DNA of 36,198 bases from an uncultured Acidobacteriota bacterium (lineage in GTDB: Bacteria; Acidobacteriota; Terriglobia; Terriglobales; Acidobacteriaceae), in assembly GCA_903832295.1 (NCBI GenBank), contig CAILAZ010000103.1, positions 1 through 36,198 of the forward strand. The letters run 5' to 3'. Below, piece after piece: positions 29,886 through 36,198 of the stretch. The notes under the pieces are model-generated. The model did no database searches, was not told where the DNA came from, and saw only the letters and a program-made list of their open reading frames with translations. The translations under genes and the position numbers were made by a program. How positions within the stretch are numbered: position 1 is the stretch's first letter; each line of letters starts with the position of its first letter.

Positions 29886-31337
29886 CTAGCCCAGTGACTT
29901 GATGTACTCCGCTGCGTGCTCTGCCGCCATCCGGCCTGAGGTCATTGCAAAGCCCATCGTGTTCCCTGGAAGCTGGAAGACATACGTGTCGCCGTAAATG
30001 TCGCAGGCGTCCGTGCCGGAGGCGTACAGCCCCGGAATCGTGTTCCAACTCTTGTCCTGAACTTCCGTCTTGTGGTTGATCTTGATTCCGCCCAAACTTC
30101 CGTATCCGGCAGGGAACAGCTGCACCGCGTAGTACGGAGCCTTCTTCACCGGTCTCAGGTAGCGGCTCGGCTTGATGAACAGATCGTCGTAGCCGTGCTC
30201 GCAGGAGTTGTTGTACTCCGCCAGCGTCGCTTTCAGTCCAGCCTCGTTCATCCCCGTCTTGCTCGCCAGCTCTTCCACCGAATTCGCCACGAACAGGTGC
30301 GGATAGTTGTTCGCCGTCGCCCGCGCAATCATCTCGTCGATGTTCGCCAGGTTTGGTGACTGGATCACCAGGTTGATGAAGTCCAGGTAGGTCTTCATCT
30401 CGTTCTTGATGTCTTCGTCAAAGACGAACAGGCACTGCCGCTCCTTCTGCAGCGCAATCGCGTTGCCCTTGAAGCTGTCATTGCCCTCCGCTTCGTTCAT
30501 GAAGCGCTCGCCGTGCAGGTTCAGCATCAGGTGTGGCTGGTGGAACAGCGGCAGCCAATCCAGTCCCAGTGCCATCGGGTCGGCAACGCCAAAGCTCAGC
30601 TCCATCCGCATCGGAGTCGCCATCGCCCCAACTTCCCACGCCATCCGCATCCCGTCGCCTTCCAGCCCCGGAATCCGGAACGTGTGCAGATCCTTGCCCC
30701 ACTCGTAGCCCGTGTGCTTCTTGATCATCTTCGGGTTATCGCCGAATCCGCCCGTGGCCACGATCACTGCCTTGGCCTTCACCTGGATCTCTTCGCCTGC
30801 CTTGTCTTCCGCCACCACGCCGACAATCTTGTTGCCTTCCTTGATCAGCTTTGTCACCGGCGTTTGCAGCATCAGTTTCACGCCCAGTTCCTTGGCGCGC
30901 TGCGTCATGATCTTCATCATCGTCGCTGCCGCCGTCGGTCCCGGATGCCCCGACTCCGGCTGCACAATGTGCCAGGTCGGATACGATCCCGGGAAGTAGG
31001 AGGCGGGCTCGGAAAACACAACGCCCAGCGCCTCCAGCCATGAAATCGTCTCGCCCGACTTGTTCAGGTGCGCGCGCACCAGCTTCGCATCTGCCTGCCA
31101 GTGCACGTAGTTCATGAAAACTTCAAACGCCTGGTCCTTCGTCGGAGAAAACTGCTTCGCCCTCGTCAGCCGGCTCTCAATCCCCAGCGGCCCCATGCCC
31201 ATGTTGGCCGCGCCGCCCGTGGTCGAGCCCTTCTCAAACGTGATCACCTTTAATCCCAGTTGCGCGGCCGCAACCGATGCCGCCAATCCGCTCGCACCAG
31301 CGGCTACTACTACTACATCTGCCTCAAGCTGACTCAT
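29886..31337 (-). CDS. Fumarate-reductase/KstD-type FAD flavoprotein, soluble
   Basis: Flavoprotein of the fumarate reductase / 3-ketosteroid dehydrogenase family, 483 residues. I start at the ATG at 31337 (MSQLEADVVVVAAGASGLAA), with AAGGAG six bases upstream. The N-terminal FAD fold is followed by the family loop GSTTGGAANMGMGPLGI. The substrate and FAD region shows APYYAVQLFPAGYGSLGGIK and YASGTDACDIYGDTYVFQ. In the dinucleotide motif the first Gly is Ala (AAGASG). There is no signal peptide, heme domain or covalent-FMN domain, so it is a cytoplasmic enzyme needing an electron donor; the NuoF/NuoG-like pair and the small FMN-reductase-like protein in the same operon are candidates. It could reduce or dehydrogenate a C=C bond of an aromatic-derived acid. 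The substrate is unknown. Confidence 0.88.
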   Translation of the reverse strand: MSQLEADVVVVAAGASGLAASVAAAQLGLKVITFEKGSTTGGAANMGMGPLGIESRLTRAKQFSPTKDQAFEVFMNYVHWQADAKLVRAHLNKSGETISWLEALGVVFSEPASYFPGSYPTWHIVQPESGHPGPTAAATMMKIMTQRAKELGVKLMLQTPVTKLIKEGNKIVGVVAEDKAGEEIQVKAKAVIVATGGFGDNPKMIKKHTGYEWGKDLHTFRIPGLEGDGMRMAWEVGAMATPMRMELSFGVADPMALGLDWLPLFHQPHLMLNLHGERFMNEAEGNDSFKGNAIALQKERQCLFVFDEDIKNEMKTYLDFINLVIQSPNLANIDEMIARATANNYPHLFVANSVEELASKTGMNEAGLKATLAEYNNSCEHGYDDLFIKPSRYLRPVKKAPYYAVQLFPAGYGSLGGIKINHKTEVQDKSWNTIPGLYASGTDACDIYGDTYVFQLPGNTMGFAMTSGRMAAEHAAEYIKSLG

Positions 31338-31349
31338 CTCGATCTCCTT

Positions 31350-31363
31350 ATATTGGTCAATAT
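31350..31363 (-). promoter_or_regulatory. Palindrome ATATTG-N2-CAATAT before the flavoprotein gene
   Basis: ATATTG and CAATAT form perfect 6-bp arms around GT, 13 nt upstream of the flavoprotein ATG and just before its ribosome-binding site. It may be an operator for an internal promoter or chance AT-rich symmetry. Confidence 0.35.
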
Positions 31364-31399
31364 CTATGGAGTGCCATCTCGTCCAACTGCGCAAGGATC

Positions 31400-31434
31400 C
31401 AGCCGAGCCTTCCATCTTTCGAAAATCTCGGCTG
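31400..31434 (-). repeat. 8-bp stem hairpin after the truncated FMN-reductase gene
   Basis: CAGCCGAG (31400-31407) is the exact reverse complement of CTCGGCTG (31427-31434), with a 19-nt loop. It starts 14 nt after the stop at 31448 on the minus strand. No T-run follows, so transcription into the flavoprotein gene is expected to continue. Confidence 0.5.
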
Positions 31435-31447
31435 AACCGTTATCCTT

Positions 31448-31669
31448 TCAGTGCGCCGGCTTGCTGTATGTCAGATACTTCTTGTACTTCTCCAGCCTTG
31501 CAGGCAGTTCATGTTGCAGTGGATTCGGCTTCAGTGAAATGTTCTTCAGGTCGTGGAGGCGAATGAGTTCAACCTCGGCGCCGGCTTCTTCAGCCCCCAT
31601 CAGCGCCTCTTTCACGAGGATTTCGGTGTTGTTCATCTTCCTTCCAGCGCTAATCCCTAAGACTTTCAT
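31448..31669 (-). CDS. Truncated NADPH-dependent FMN reductase-like protein
   Basis: 73 residues from the ATG at 31669, with GGGAG six bases upstream. The first half ([20 protein letters not shown], then [21 protein letters not shown]) is a clear match to the N-terminus of the flavodoxin-like NADPH:FMN reductase family, including the phosphate loop in slightly altered form (SAGRKMNN for SGSPRKNGN). Family members have about 180-250 residues; here the sequence diverges after LKNISLKP and stops. No continuation was seen in the ~110 nt before the flavoprotein gene. It is the first gene after promoter copy 5 and keeps a good ribosome-binding site, so it may be translated. It could be a decayed gene or a minimal flavin-binding partner. 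Confidence 0.7.
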   Translation of the reverse strand: MKVLGISAGRKMNNTEILVKEALMGAEEAGAEVELIRLHDLKNISLKPNPLQHELPARLEKYKKYLTYSKPAH

Positions 31670-31768
31670 CGTTCTCCCGACCTCTCATGCGGAATGCCCG
31701 GACTGCGTTTCTTGCAGCAGGCGCGCACATCAACCTCGGACCACATGCTCCGCATTTGCGCGATTCGA

Positions 31769-31841
31769 TAGTGCTCTGGCCGGAGTGCGCAAGTAAAATA
31801 CTTTTTTTTACGCTCATACCCACCTCGCAGCTATGGCGATG
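31769..31841 (-). promoter_or_regulatory. Shared promoter element, copy 5 (electron-transfer operon)
   Basis: On the minus strand AAAAAAAGTATTTTA (31808-31794) matches the 15-mer at 12 of 15 positions. Upstream, ATAG (31834-31831) lies in GCCATAGC, centred 25.5 nt from the 15-mer, the same distance as in copy 4. The downstream 10-mer is only weakly conserved (CAGAGCACTA). The first start codon is 125 nt further on. This is the least certain of the five copies. Confidence 0.55.
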
Positions 31842-32255
31842 GGTCCTATGTTTTGCTGGGTTTAGCCGACGGCGTGCGCCGCCAGGGAGTGATGAGCCCG
31901 CTCTCAGCGGCTGCCGGTGCCTGAAATTGCGTTCACTCTAGCCGTTGTCCTTGTTGTAAGTGATCGGGTGATCGACCTAGCCGGGTGCTCCCTGCACGCC
32001 CCACAGATCGCCTCAAATATGGTGGAGCCGTCCCTCGGCCACCAAATTGGCGCAGGGCCGCAAACCTCCACGCTCCGCATCAAATTCGCAATCTCGATCA
32101 TTTGCTCAAAGCCGCTCCTTCGTTTTACACGTCGCGCCCGTCGCCGCCCCAGGCCTCCAGCGCGGCCAGCGCGAGCTTTCCGGCGTGCCAAGTCGCAGCC
32201 AAGTTCCTCAATCAGGAGGGCTCAGTTGGCAGGAACTCCACTGTGACTCTCCCCA
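31842..32255. other. Non-coding stretch between divergent promoters
   Basis: About 410 nt between promoter copies 5 and 4. Frames here are short and their translations (including a 95-residue minus-strand one) match no family I know. I see no RNA gene. A 15-bp direct repeat, CGCAGCTATRGCGAT, borders it at 31826-31840 and 32256-32270; these belong to the two promoter elements. Confidence 0.5.
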
Positions 32256-32328
32256 CGCAGCTATAGCGATTAGGTTGACTGATAGGGGAAACAAAGTATT
32301 TCACTTCGGTGAACGCTCGTACTACTCT
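32256..32328 (+). promoter_or_regulatory. Shared promoter element, copy 4 (DUF1302 envelope operon)
   Basis: AAACAAAGTATTTCA (32289-32303) matches 14 of 15 bases. CGCAGCTATAGCGAT (32256-32270), with the perfect palindrome GCTATAGC, lies upstream, centred 25.5 nt from the 15-mer. GTACTACTCT follows after 15 nt and keeps the CTA of copies 1-3. A leader of ~130 nt runs to the DUF1302 start. Confidence 0.68.
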
Positions 32329-32459
32329 TTCGTCGGTTCCAACAACGCTTGGCATATCTAAACGGTGTGCGCGACGGATGCGCGGTGAACTTCACCGCCA
32401 AACGCGCTTCTCTGCAGAATGCCTTGGTGCTACGTCAGCGCTGGAAAGGAATAGGTTCC

Positions 32460-34394
32460 GTGCAAAGACTTACGAATGACAAGAAGAAATGTATGAGGTT
32501 GTTCATTCTGATCGTTCTGACCTCGCTGGCCTTGGTTTCGCTGACCATGTCGGCAGCTGCACAAGAGGTCAAGACGGATAATCCGCAGCAGCCAACTGCG
32601 ACAACCGCGCAAGATGCCGCAACCGATCAGGCTCTTGCAATCCCTGCCCCCGAGCCCGAGAAATACACTAAGGCCCCATATTTTGGACCGGCCAAGCTAC
32701 AGTGGACGACAACGGCGAAGTACAGCTCGATGTTCCGTTTGCTGCCGAAATCGGCTCCCATTTCAAGCACAACCTCAAACCCCAACAACTACAACCAGGA
32801 TGATGGAGATCGCAACTTCCATGGCGGCCTGGTCTCTGATCGTACCGACTTCCTGACTGAGATGGATGTCTCGTTTGGCTCCAACTTCGGCTTCCGCGCC
32901 AGCGCGGCCGCCTGGTGGGATCCGATGTACAACCAGCGCACCGCGAACAACAATGCGCTCTCTTACAACAGCAACTTCCATACTGGCAATGCAGCTTGGA
33001 TGCTGCCGCCCGACAACGCACACTTCGGGGCCCAGACGCGGGACCTGGAGTTTCTTCAGGCAGAACTGCTGGATGCATTCGTTCACGTTCGGGTCCCATT
33101 GGGTCAGTCCACCCTCACCATCCGCGCAGGCCAATTTGCGCAGCAGTGGGGACAGACTCTCTTCTTCGGCGGCAACGGCATCGCCGGTACCATGGCGCCC
33201 ATCGATCTGATCAAGCTGCTTTCGGTTCCGAACGCGGAGTTCAAGGAAATCATCCGCCCGGTGCCGCAGGTGTCCATGAACCTGCAGATCACTCCGAAAG
33301 TTTCCATCGGCGGCTACTATCAGCTGCATTTCGTGGAAACGCGCTTCCCCTCCGTGGGTTCGTATTTCTCCACCGGCGATGTCCTCGGCCAGGGAGCTAC
33401 CCGTTGGTTCGTGCCCTCTGGACCCACCCCGGGAAGCGGCATGCAACCCTGGTTTATTCGCGAGAACGACATCAAGGCCAAGAACTCCGGACAGTTCGGC
33501 GTTCAGGTTCAGGTTCGTGCACCGCACGGATGGGACCTCGGCTTCTATGGCGTACAGTTCCACGACACGGCCCCGCAGCTCTATATCACGCCCGGTGCAG
33601 GCCCGGATGTGGGTGTGCTGAGCCCGATGGAGATCGGCGAGTATAACGAGGTCTATGCGGAGAACATCAAGGCGTTCGGCATGAGTGCCAGCAAGACCAC
33701 CGGTATTGCCAACTGGGCGGCTGAGTTCTCCGGGCGTTTGAATCAGGACCTGGCTGCGTCTGTCGCGATACCGACAGTACCGGTCACCGTTCCCGGTGTG
33801 GGCGTCGTGGCTTACGCGCCTGCCTACGGCGTGGCTGACAACAACAAGCACCCGGCCTACTGCACCGGCGACACGCTGCACGCCAATATTTCCACACTCA
33901 TCCAACTGCATCCGAATGCAATCGCAAAGGATTCCGCTCTGGTGGCCGAGGTGGCATGGAATGAATTGGTAAGCGTGACCCGTGGAGGAGTGGCGCCCGG
34001 ACCTGTGGGCCAGCCCAGTTGGTTTGCACAGGCGAGCAGCTCTACAAAGCAGGCGGTCGCGTTCATGGCCGTCTACACACCCACTTATCATCAGATCCGT
34101 CCGGGTCTGGACCTCAGCGTTCCGATCGGAATCAGCTTCTCGCCCTACGGTCGTTCCGTACTCGGACCGGCATTTGCGACTGAGCATGGCGGCTTCTTCA
34201 ATGCCGGGCTCAGCCTTGCCTATCGCAATGCAAACCGCATCACCGTGACCTACCAGAACTTCGTAGGCGCGCAGGGCGGCAGCGTGGCTTCAAATAACAA
34301 TTTCAGCTACAAGCAGAGCTATGGCGACCGCGATTATCTGGTGTTTTCGATCCACCGCACCTTCGGCCTGCAGGCAAGCCAAAAGGCTCACTAG
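32460..34394 (+). CDS. DUF1302 family outer-membrane protein
   Basis: Large predicted beta-barrel of 644 residues. I start at the GTG at 32460 (VQRLTNDKKKCMRLFILIVL), with AAGGA/TAGG upstream; an ATG at 32493 (MRLFILIVLTSLALVSL) is a good alternative. The signal peptide ends near SAAAQ. A Pro/Ala/Thr-rich linker precedes the barrel. Landmarks include LVSDRTDFLTEMDVSFGSNFG, the family's LRAGQ-like LTIRAGQFAQQWGQTLFFGG, and PQVSMNLQITPKVSIGGYYQ. In other bacteria, DUF1302 and DUF1329 genes stand next to each other with a YCF48-like and an RND transporter gene, in clusters for hydrophobic substrates; the first three are present here. It is under promoter copy 4, so expression with the catabolic operons is likely. 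The cargo is unknown. Confidence 0.88.
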   Translation: MQRLTNDKKKCMRLFILIVLTSLALVSLTMSAAAQEVKTDNPQQPTATTAQDAATDQALAIPAPEPEKYTKAPYFGPAKLQWTTTAKYSSMFRLLPKSAPISSTTSNPNNYNQDDGDRNFHGGLVSDRTDFLTEMDVSFGSNFGFRASAAAWWDPMYNQRTANNNALSYNSNFHTGNAAWMLPPDNAHFGAQTRDLEFLQAELLDAFVHVRVPLGQSTLTIRAGQFAQQWGQTLFFGGNGIAGTMAPIDLIKLLSVPNAEFKEIIRPVPQVSMNLQITPKVSIGGYYQLHFVETRFPSVGSYFSTGDVLGQGATRWFVPSGPTPGSGMQPWFIRENDIKAKNSGQFGVQVQVRAPHGWDLGFYGVQFHDTAPQLYITPGAGPDVGVLSPMEIGEYNEVYAENIKAFGMSASKTTGIANWAAEFSGRLNQDLAASVAIPTVPVTVPGVGVVAYAPAYGVADNNKHPAYCTGDTLHANISTLIQLHPNAIAKDSALVAEVAWNELVSVTRGGVAPGPVGQPSWFAQASSSTKQAVAFMAVYTPTYHQIRPGLDLSVPIGISFSPYGRSVLGPAFATEHGGFFNAGLSLAYRNANRITVTYQNFVGAQGGSVASNNNFSYKQSYGDRDYLVFSIHRTFGLQASQKAH

Positions 34395-34412
34395 AACATG
34401 AGAGGAACTACC

Positions 34413-35777
34413 ATGCAGAAGAACTTCGCAAGAACACTTCTGGTCATTGCTGTGTGCATGCTGGCTGCTAGTGTCGTCATCGCACAGGTCACGCCGCAGG
34501 AAGCGCAGCAGTTGAAAACCACGCTGACGCCCCTCGGCGCTGAAAAGGCCGGCAACAAGGACGGTACAATCCCCGCTTGGAACGGCGTGTACAGCACGCC
34601 CACTCCGGGCTTCCACAACGGCGGACGCCGCGGCGATCCATTTGCCAATGAAAAGCCGCTCTTCTCCATCAGCGCCAAGAACATGGACCAGTATGCCGAC
34701 AAGCTGAATGACGGCACCAAAGCCATGATGAAGAAGTACCCCACCTACCGCGTGGACGTCTATCCCACCCACCGCACCGGTGGCGCACCGCAGTGGGTAT
34801 ATGACAATACCCTCAAGAATGCCACGCGGGCCTCGATCGTGAACTTGCCCTCGGGACCAACGCCGAAGGGCGCTTATGGTGGTATTCCGTTCCCGATGCC
34901 GCACACCGGAGCCGAGGTCATGTGGAATCACCGCTTGCGCTGGCGCGGTGAGTCGTGGCACCTCGATGTCAACCAGTACCTTGGAACCGCCGACGGCAAG
35001 CTGGTGTTGAGCACCGACGGTCAGGCCGAGCAGCAGATGCCCTACTACTTCAAGGATGGTTCGCCTGAAAAGTGGAATGGCGAATACTGGATGATCCGCC
35101 TCGTCAACTCTGGCCCGCCAATCCGCGCCGGAGAGGCCGTTCTGGGCCGCCAGAACGTGGATGACGACAAGACGCTTGCCTGGGTATATCTGACTGGGCA
35201 GCGCCGTGTACGCAAGCTGCCCAATCCCTGCTGTGATACTCCTTCGCCGGCAATGTCAGGCGTCATGAGCTTCGACGAGCTCGAAATGTACGACGGCCGC
35301 ATGGACCGCTTCGACTGGAAGCTCATCGGCAAGAAGGAAATGTACATTCCGTACAACACCAACAAGATGCTGCAGCCGACGAAAGACTCAGCGGTTCTGA
35401 TGCCGCATCACCTGAACCCAGACTACGTGCGTTGGGAACTGCATCGCGTGTGGGTAGTGGAGGCGACGCTGAAGGCCGGTCACCGGCATCCGGCCGCCAA
35501 GAGCCGCTACTACATCGATGAGGATACCTGGCAGGGCGTGCTGGGCGACCGCTGGGATGCCAGGGGGAATTTGTGGAAGACCCTATGGACGATGCCGACG
35601 GTGTTGCCTGAGATCCAGGCCACGGTCGACTTCGCCTTCGGGTTCTACGACATGAGCTCGGGCACCTGGTACGTGGCAAACCTGTTCAATCAGAAGCACG
35701 AGCAGTACGGGATCACCCCCCGCTGGCCGGATCGCGTCTTTAGCCCGGATGCACTGGCTTCCGAGAGTGTTCGCTAA
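34413..35777 (+). CDS. DUF1329 family exported protein
   Basis: 454 residues from the ATG at 34413, preceded by GAGG. A signal peptide is clear (MQKNFARTLLVIAVCMLAAS, cleavage near VIAQ). The family landmarks follow: LTPLGAEKAGNKDGTIPAWN near the mature N-terminus, FPMPHTGAEVMWNHRLRWRG, TGQRRVRKLPNPCCDTPSP, FDWKLIGKKEMYIPYNT, and RVWVVEATLKAGHRHPAAKS with YYIDEDTWQGVLGDRWD. DUF1329 proteins have a LolA/LolB-like fold and are periplasmic or outer-membrane-attached, probably carrying a lipid-like ligand. It follows the DUF1302 gene by 18 nt and precedes a YCF48-like gene. Partnering with an RND exporter or importer beyond the window edge is expected from the conserved order, not seen here. Confidence 0.92.
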   Translation: MQKNFARTLLVIAVCMLAASVVIAQVTPQEAQQLKTTLTPLGAEKAGNKDGTIPAWNGVYSTPTPGFHNGGRRGDPFANEKPLFSISAKNMDQYADKLNDGTKAMMKKYPTYRVDVYPTHRTGGAPQWVYDNTLKNATRASIVNLPSGPTPKGAYGGIPFPMPHTGAEVMWNHRLRWRGESWHLDVNQYLGTADGKLVLSTDGQAEQQMPYYFKDGSPEKWNGEYWMIRLVNSGPPIRAGEAVLGRQNVDDDKTLAWVYLTGQRRVRKLPNPCCDTPSPAMSGVMSFDELEMYDGRMDRFDWKLIGKKEMYIPYNTNKMLQPTKDSAVLMPHHLNPDYVRWELHRVWVVEATLKAGHRHPAAKSRYYIDEDTWQGVLGDRWDARGNLWKTLWTMPTVLPEIQATVDFAFGFYDMSSGTWYVANLFNQKHEQYGITPRWPDRVFSPDALASESVR

Positions 35778-35798
35778 AGCAACAAAGCAGGAAAAAGG

Positions 35799-35826
35799 GG
35801 GCGGGGAAAACACCCCGCCCTGTTTT
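35799..35826 (+). terminator. Hairpin with T-run between DUF1329 and YCF48-like genes
   Basis: GGGCGGGG (35799-35806) pairs perfectly with CCCCGCCC (35813-35820) around AAAACA, followed by TGTTTT. It looks like an intrinsic terminator but lies inside what should be one operon, 13 nt before the next start codon. Partial termination that lowers expression of downstream genes is likely. Confidence 0.65.
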
Positions 35827-35838
35827 GTGGAGAGTTTC

Positions 35839-36198
35839 ATGCGACGGATTGGTCTAATGTGTTTCCTTCTGGTGCTGATGTCATGCGCCATGGCCGCTCA
35901 ACAGCAACCTGCCGCAACAAAAGCAGGCTCTGGCGCGGCATCCCAGGCAGTGATTGATGCGCTCGACCGGCCGGCCGTGCAGTCGGAAATCGCCGCGCAC
36001 TCCGTGTTGCTCGACGTAACTCGCGCGGGCAGCCGGGTGGTTGCCGCGGGTGAGCGCGGTGTAATTGTGTATTCTGACGATTCTGGCCGCAGCTGGCGTC
36101 AGGCCGCGGTGCCCACCAGCGTTTCGCTAACGTCGATTCGCTTCGTCAGCGCCACCTCGGGCTGGGCCATCGGCCACGGTGGCGTGGTTCTGCACACC
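35839..36198 (+). CDS. YCF48/HCF136-like beta-propeller protein, 3' end cut by window edge
   Basis: The ATG at 35839 follows GGAG by seven bases; 120 codons are visible and the frame is open at the window end. Residues 1-24 form a signal peptide with a possible lipobox (MRRIGLMCFLLVLMSCAMA). The mature part begins the repeats of the photosystem-II-assembly-like propeller: VAAGERGVIVYSDDSGRSWR and FVSATSGWAIGHGGVVLHT. In non-photosynthetic bacteria, proteins of this type stand between DUF1329 and an RND transporter gene, which fits the two genes upstream. The call covers only the N-terminal part. Confidence 0.88.
   Translation, partial: MRRIGLMCFLLVLMSCAMAAQQQPAATKAGSGAASQAVIDALDRPAVQSEIAAHSVLLDVTRAGSRVVAAGERGVIVYSDDSGRSWRQAAVPTSVSLTSIRFVSATSGWAIGHGGVVLHT

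Noticed and set aside
31904..32191. 95-codon minus-strand frame in the divergent intergenic region
   Set aside because: No family resemblance and no ribosome-binding site; treated as chance.
32775..34187. 470-codon minus-strand frame opposite the DUF1302 gene
   Set aside because: Antisense shadow of a coding gene with recognisable barrel motifs; no recognisable protein.

Overview
The window comes from a GC-moderate (about 58-60% by eye) Gram-negative-type bacterium with an outer membrane: it has an alginate-export-like porin, a DUF1302 barrel and a DUF1329 exported protein. The protein style and gene mix suggest an anaerobic or facultative soil/peat lineage. Acidobacteriota is my best guess, but this is an inference with no marker gene behind it.

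Layout. (1) 1-5565, minus strand, mostly housekeeping: a DAHP synthase cut by the window edge, preceded by a Phe/Tyr-rich leader peptide and an attenuator-type terminator; a PAS-GGDEF diguanylate cyclase; Tex; and a LysR-type regulator. (2) 5710-10028, plus strand: ptb-buk-iorA-iorB, an operon that would turn 2-oxoacids into acids plus ATP. (3) 10271-12460: an unassigned membrane protein and an outer-membrane porin. (4) 12624-16870, plus strand: a five-gene operon (3-hydroxyacyl-CoA-dehydrogenase-type enzyme, small cupin, SDR, cyclase-family hydrolase, BKACE). It matches the published anaerobic phloroglucinol pathway: phloroglucinol reductase, dihydrophloroglucinol cyclohydrolase, 3-hydroxy-5-oxohexanoate dehydrogenase, triacetate acetoacetate-lyase. 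(5) 16933-18384: SnoaL-like protein, short CobW-type GTPase, and a His-tailed unknown. (6) 24563 down to 18394, minus strand: pta-buk-SCP2-ACP-CocE hydrolase (interrupted by one in-frame stop)-VOC remnant-UroD-like protein. (7) 31808 down to 24617, minus strand: truncated FMN-reductase-like protein, fumarate-reductase-type flavoprotein, ketopantoate-reductase-like protein, NuoF-like and NuoG/GltD-like electron-transfer proteins, and AcpS. (8) 32289 to the end, plus strand: DUF1302 barrel, DUF1329 protein and the start of a YCF48-like protein. This is the usual front of an RND-transporter-linked envelope operon.

What ties it together: five transcription units (2, 4, 6, 7 and 8) each have the same directional 15-mer AAACAAAGTATTTCC, exact in three and close in two. 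In two of them an identical CGCCTAACTT follows exactly 15 nt later. Weaker ATA(G/C)-type half-sites lie about 25 nt upstream at near-constant spacing. One copy sits between the LysR gene and ptb. I read this as one regulon, probably under that LysR protein, joining ring reduction and cleavage of a phloroglucinol-like compound, substrate-level phosphorylation through two acyl-phosphate modules, an unusual NuoF/NuoG-like electron-transfer pair with a flavin reductase, and an envelope transport module. The core pathway is known from Clostridium scatologenes; the regulon and its extra modules are what may be new.

I saw no tRNA, rRNA, CRISPR array, transposase or phage gene.
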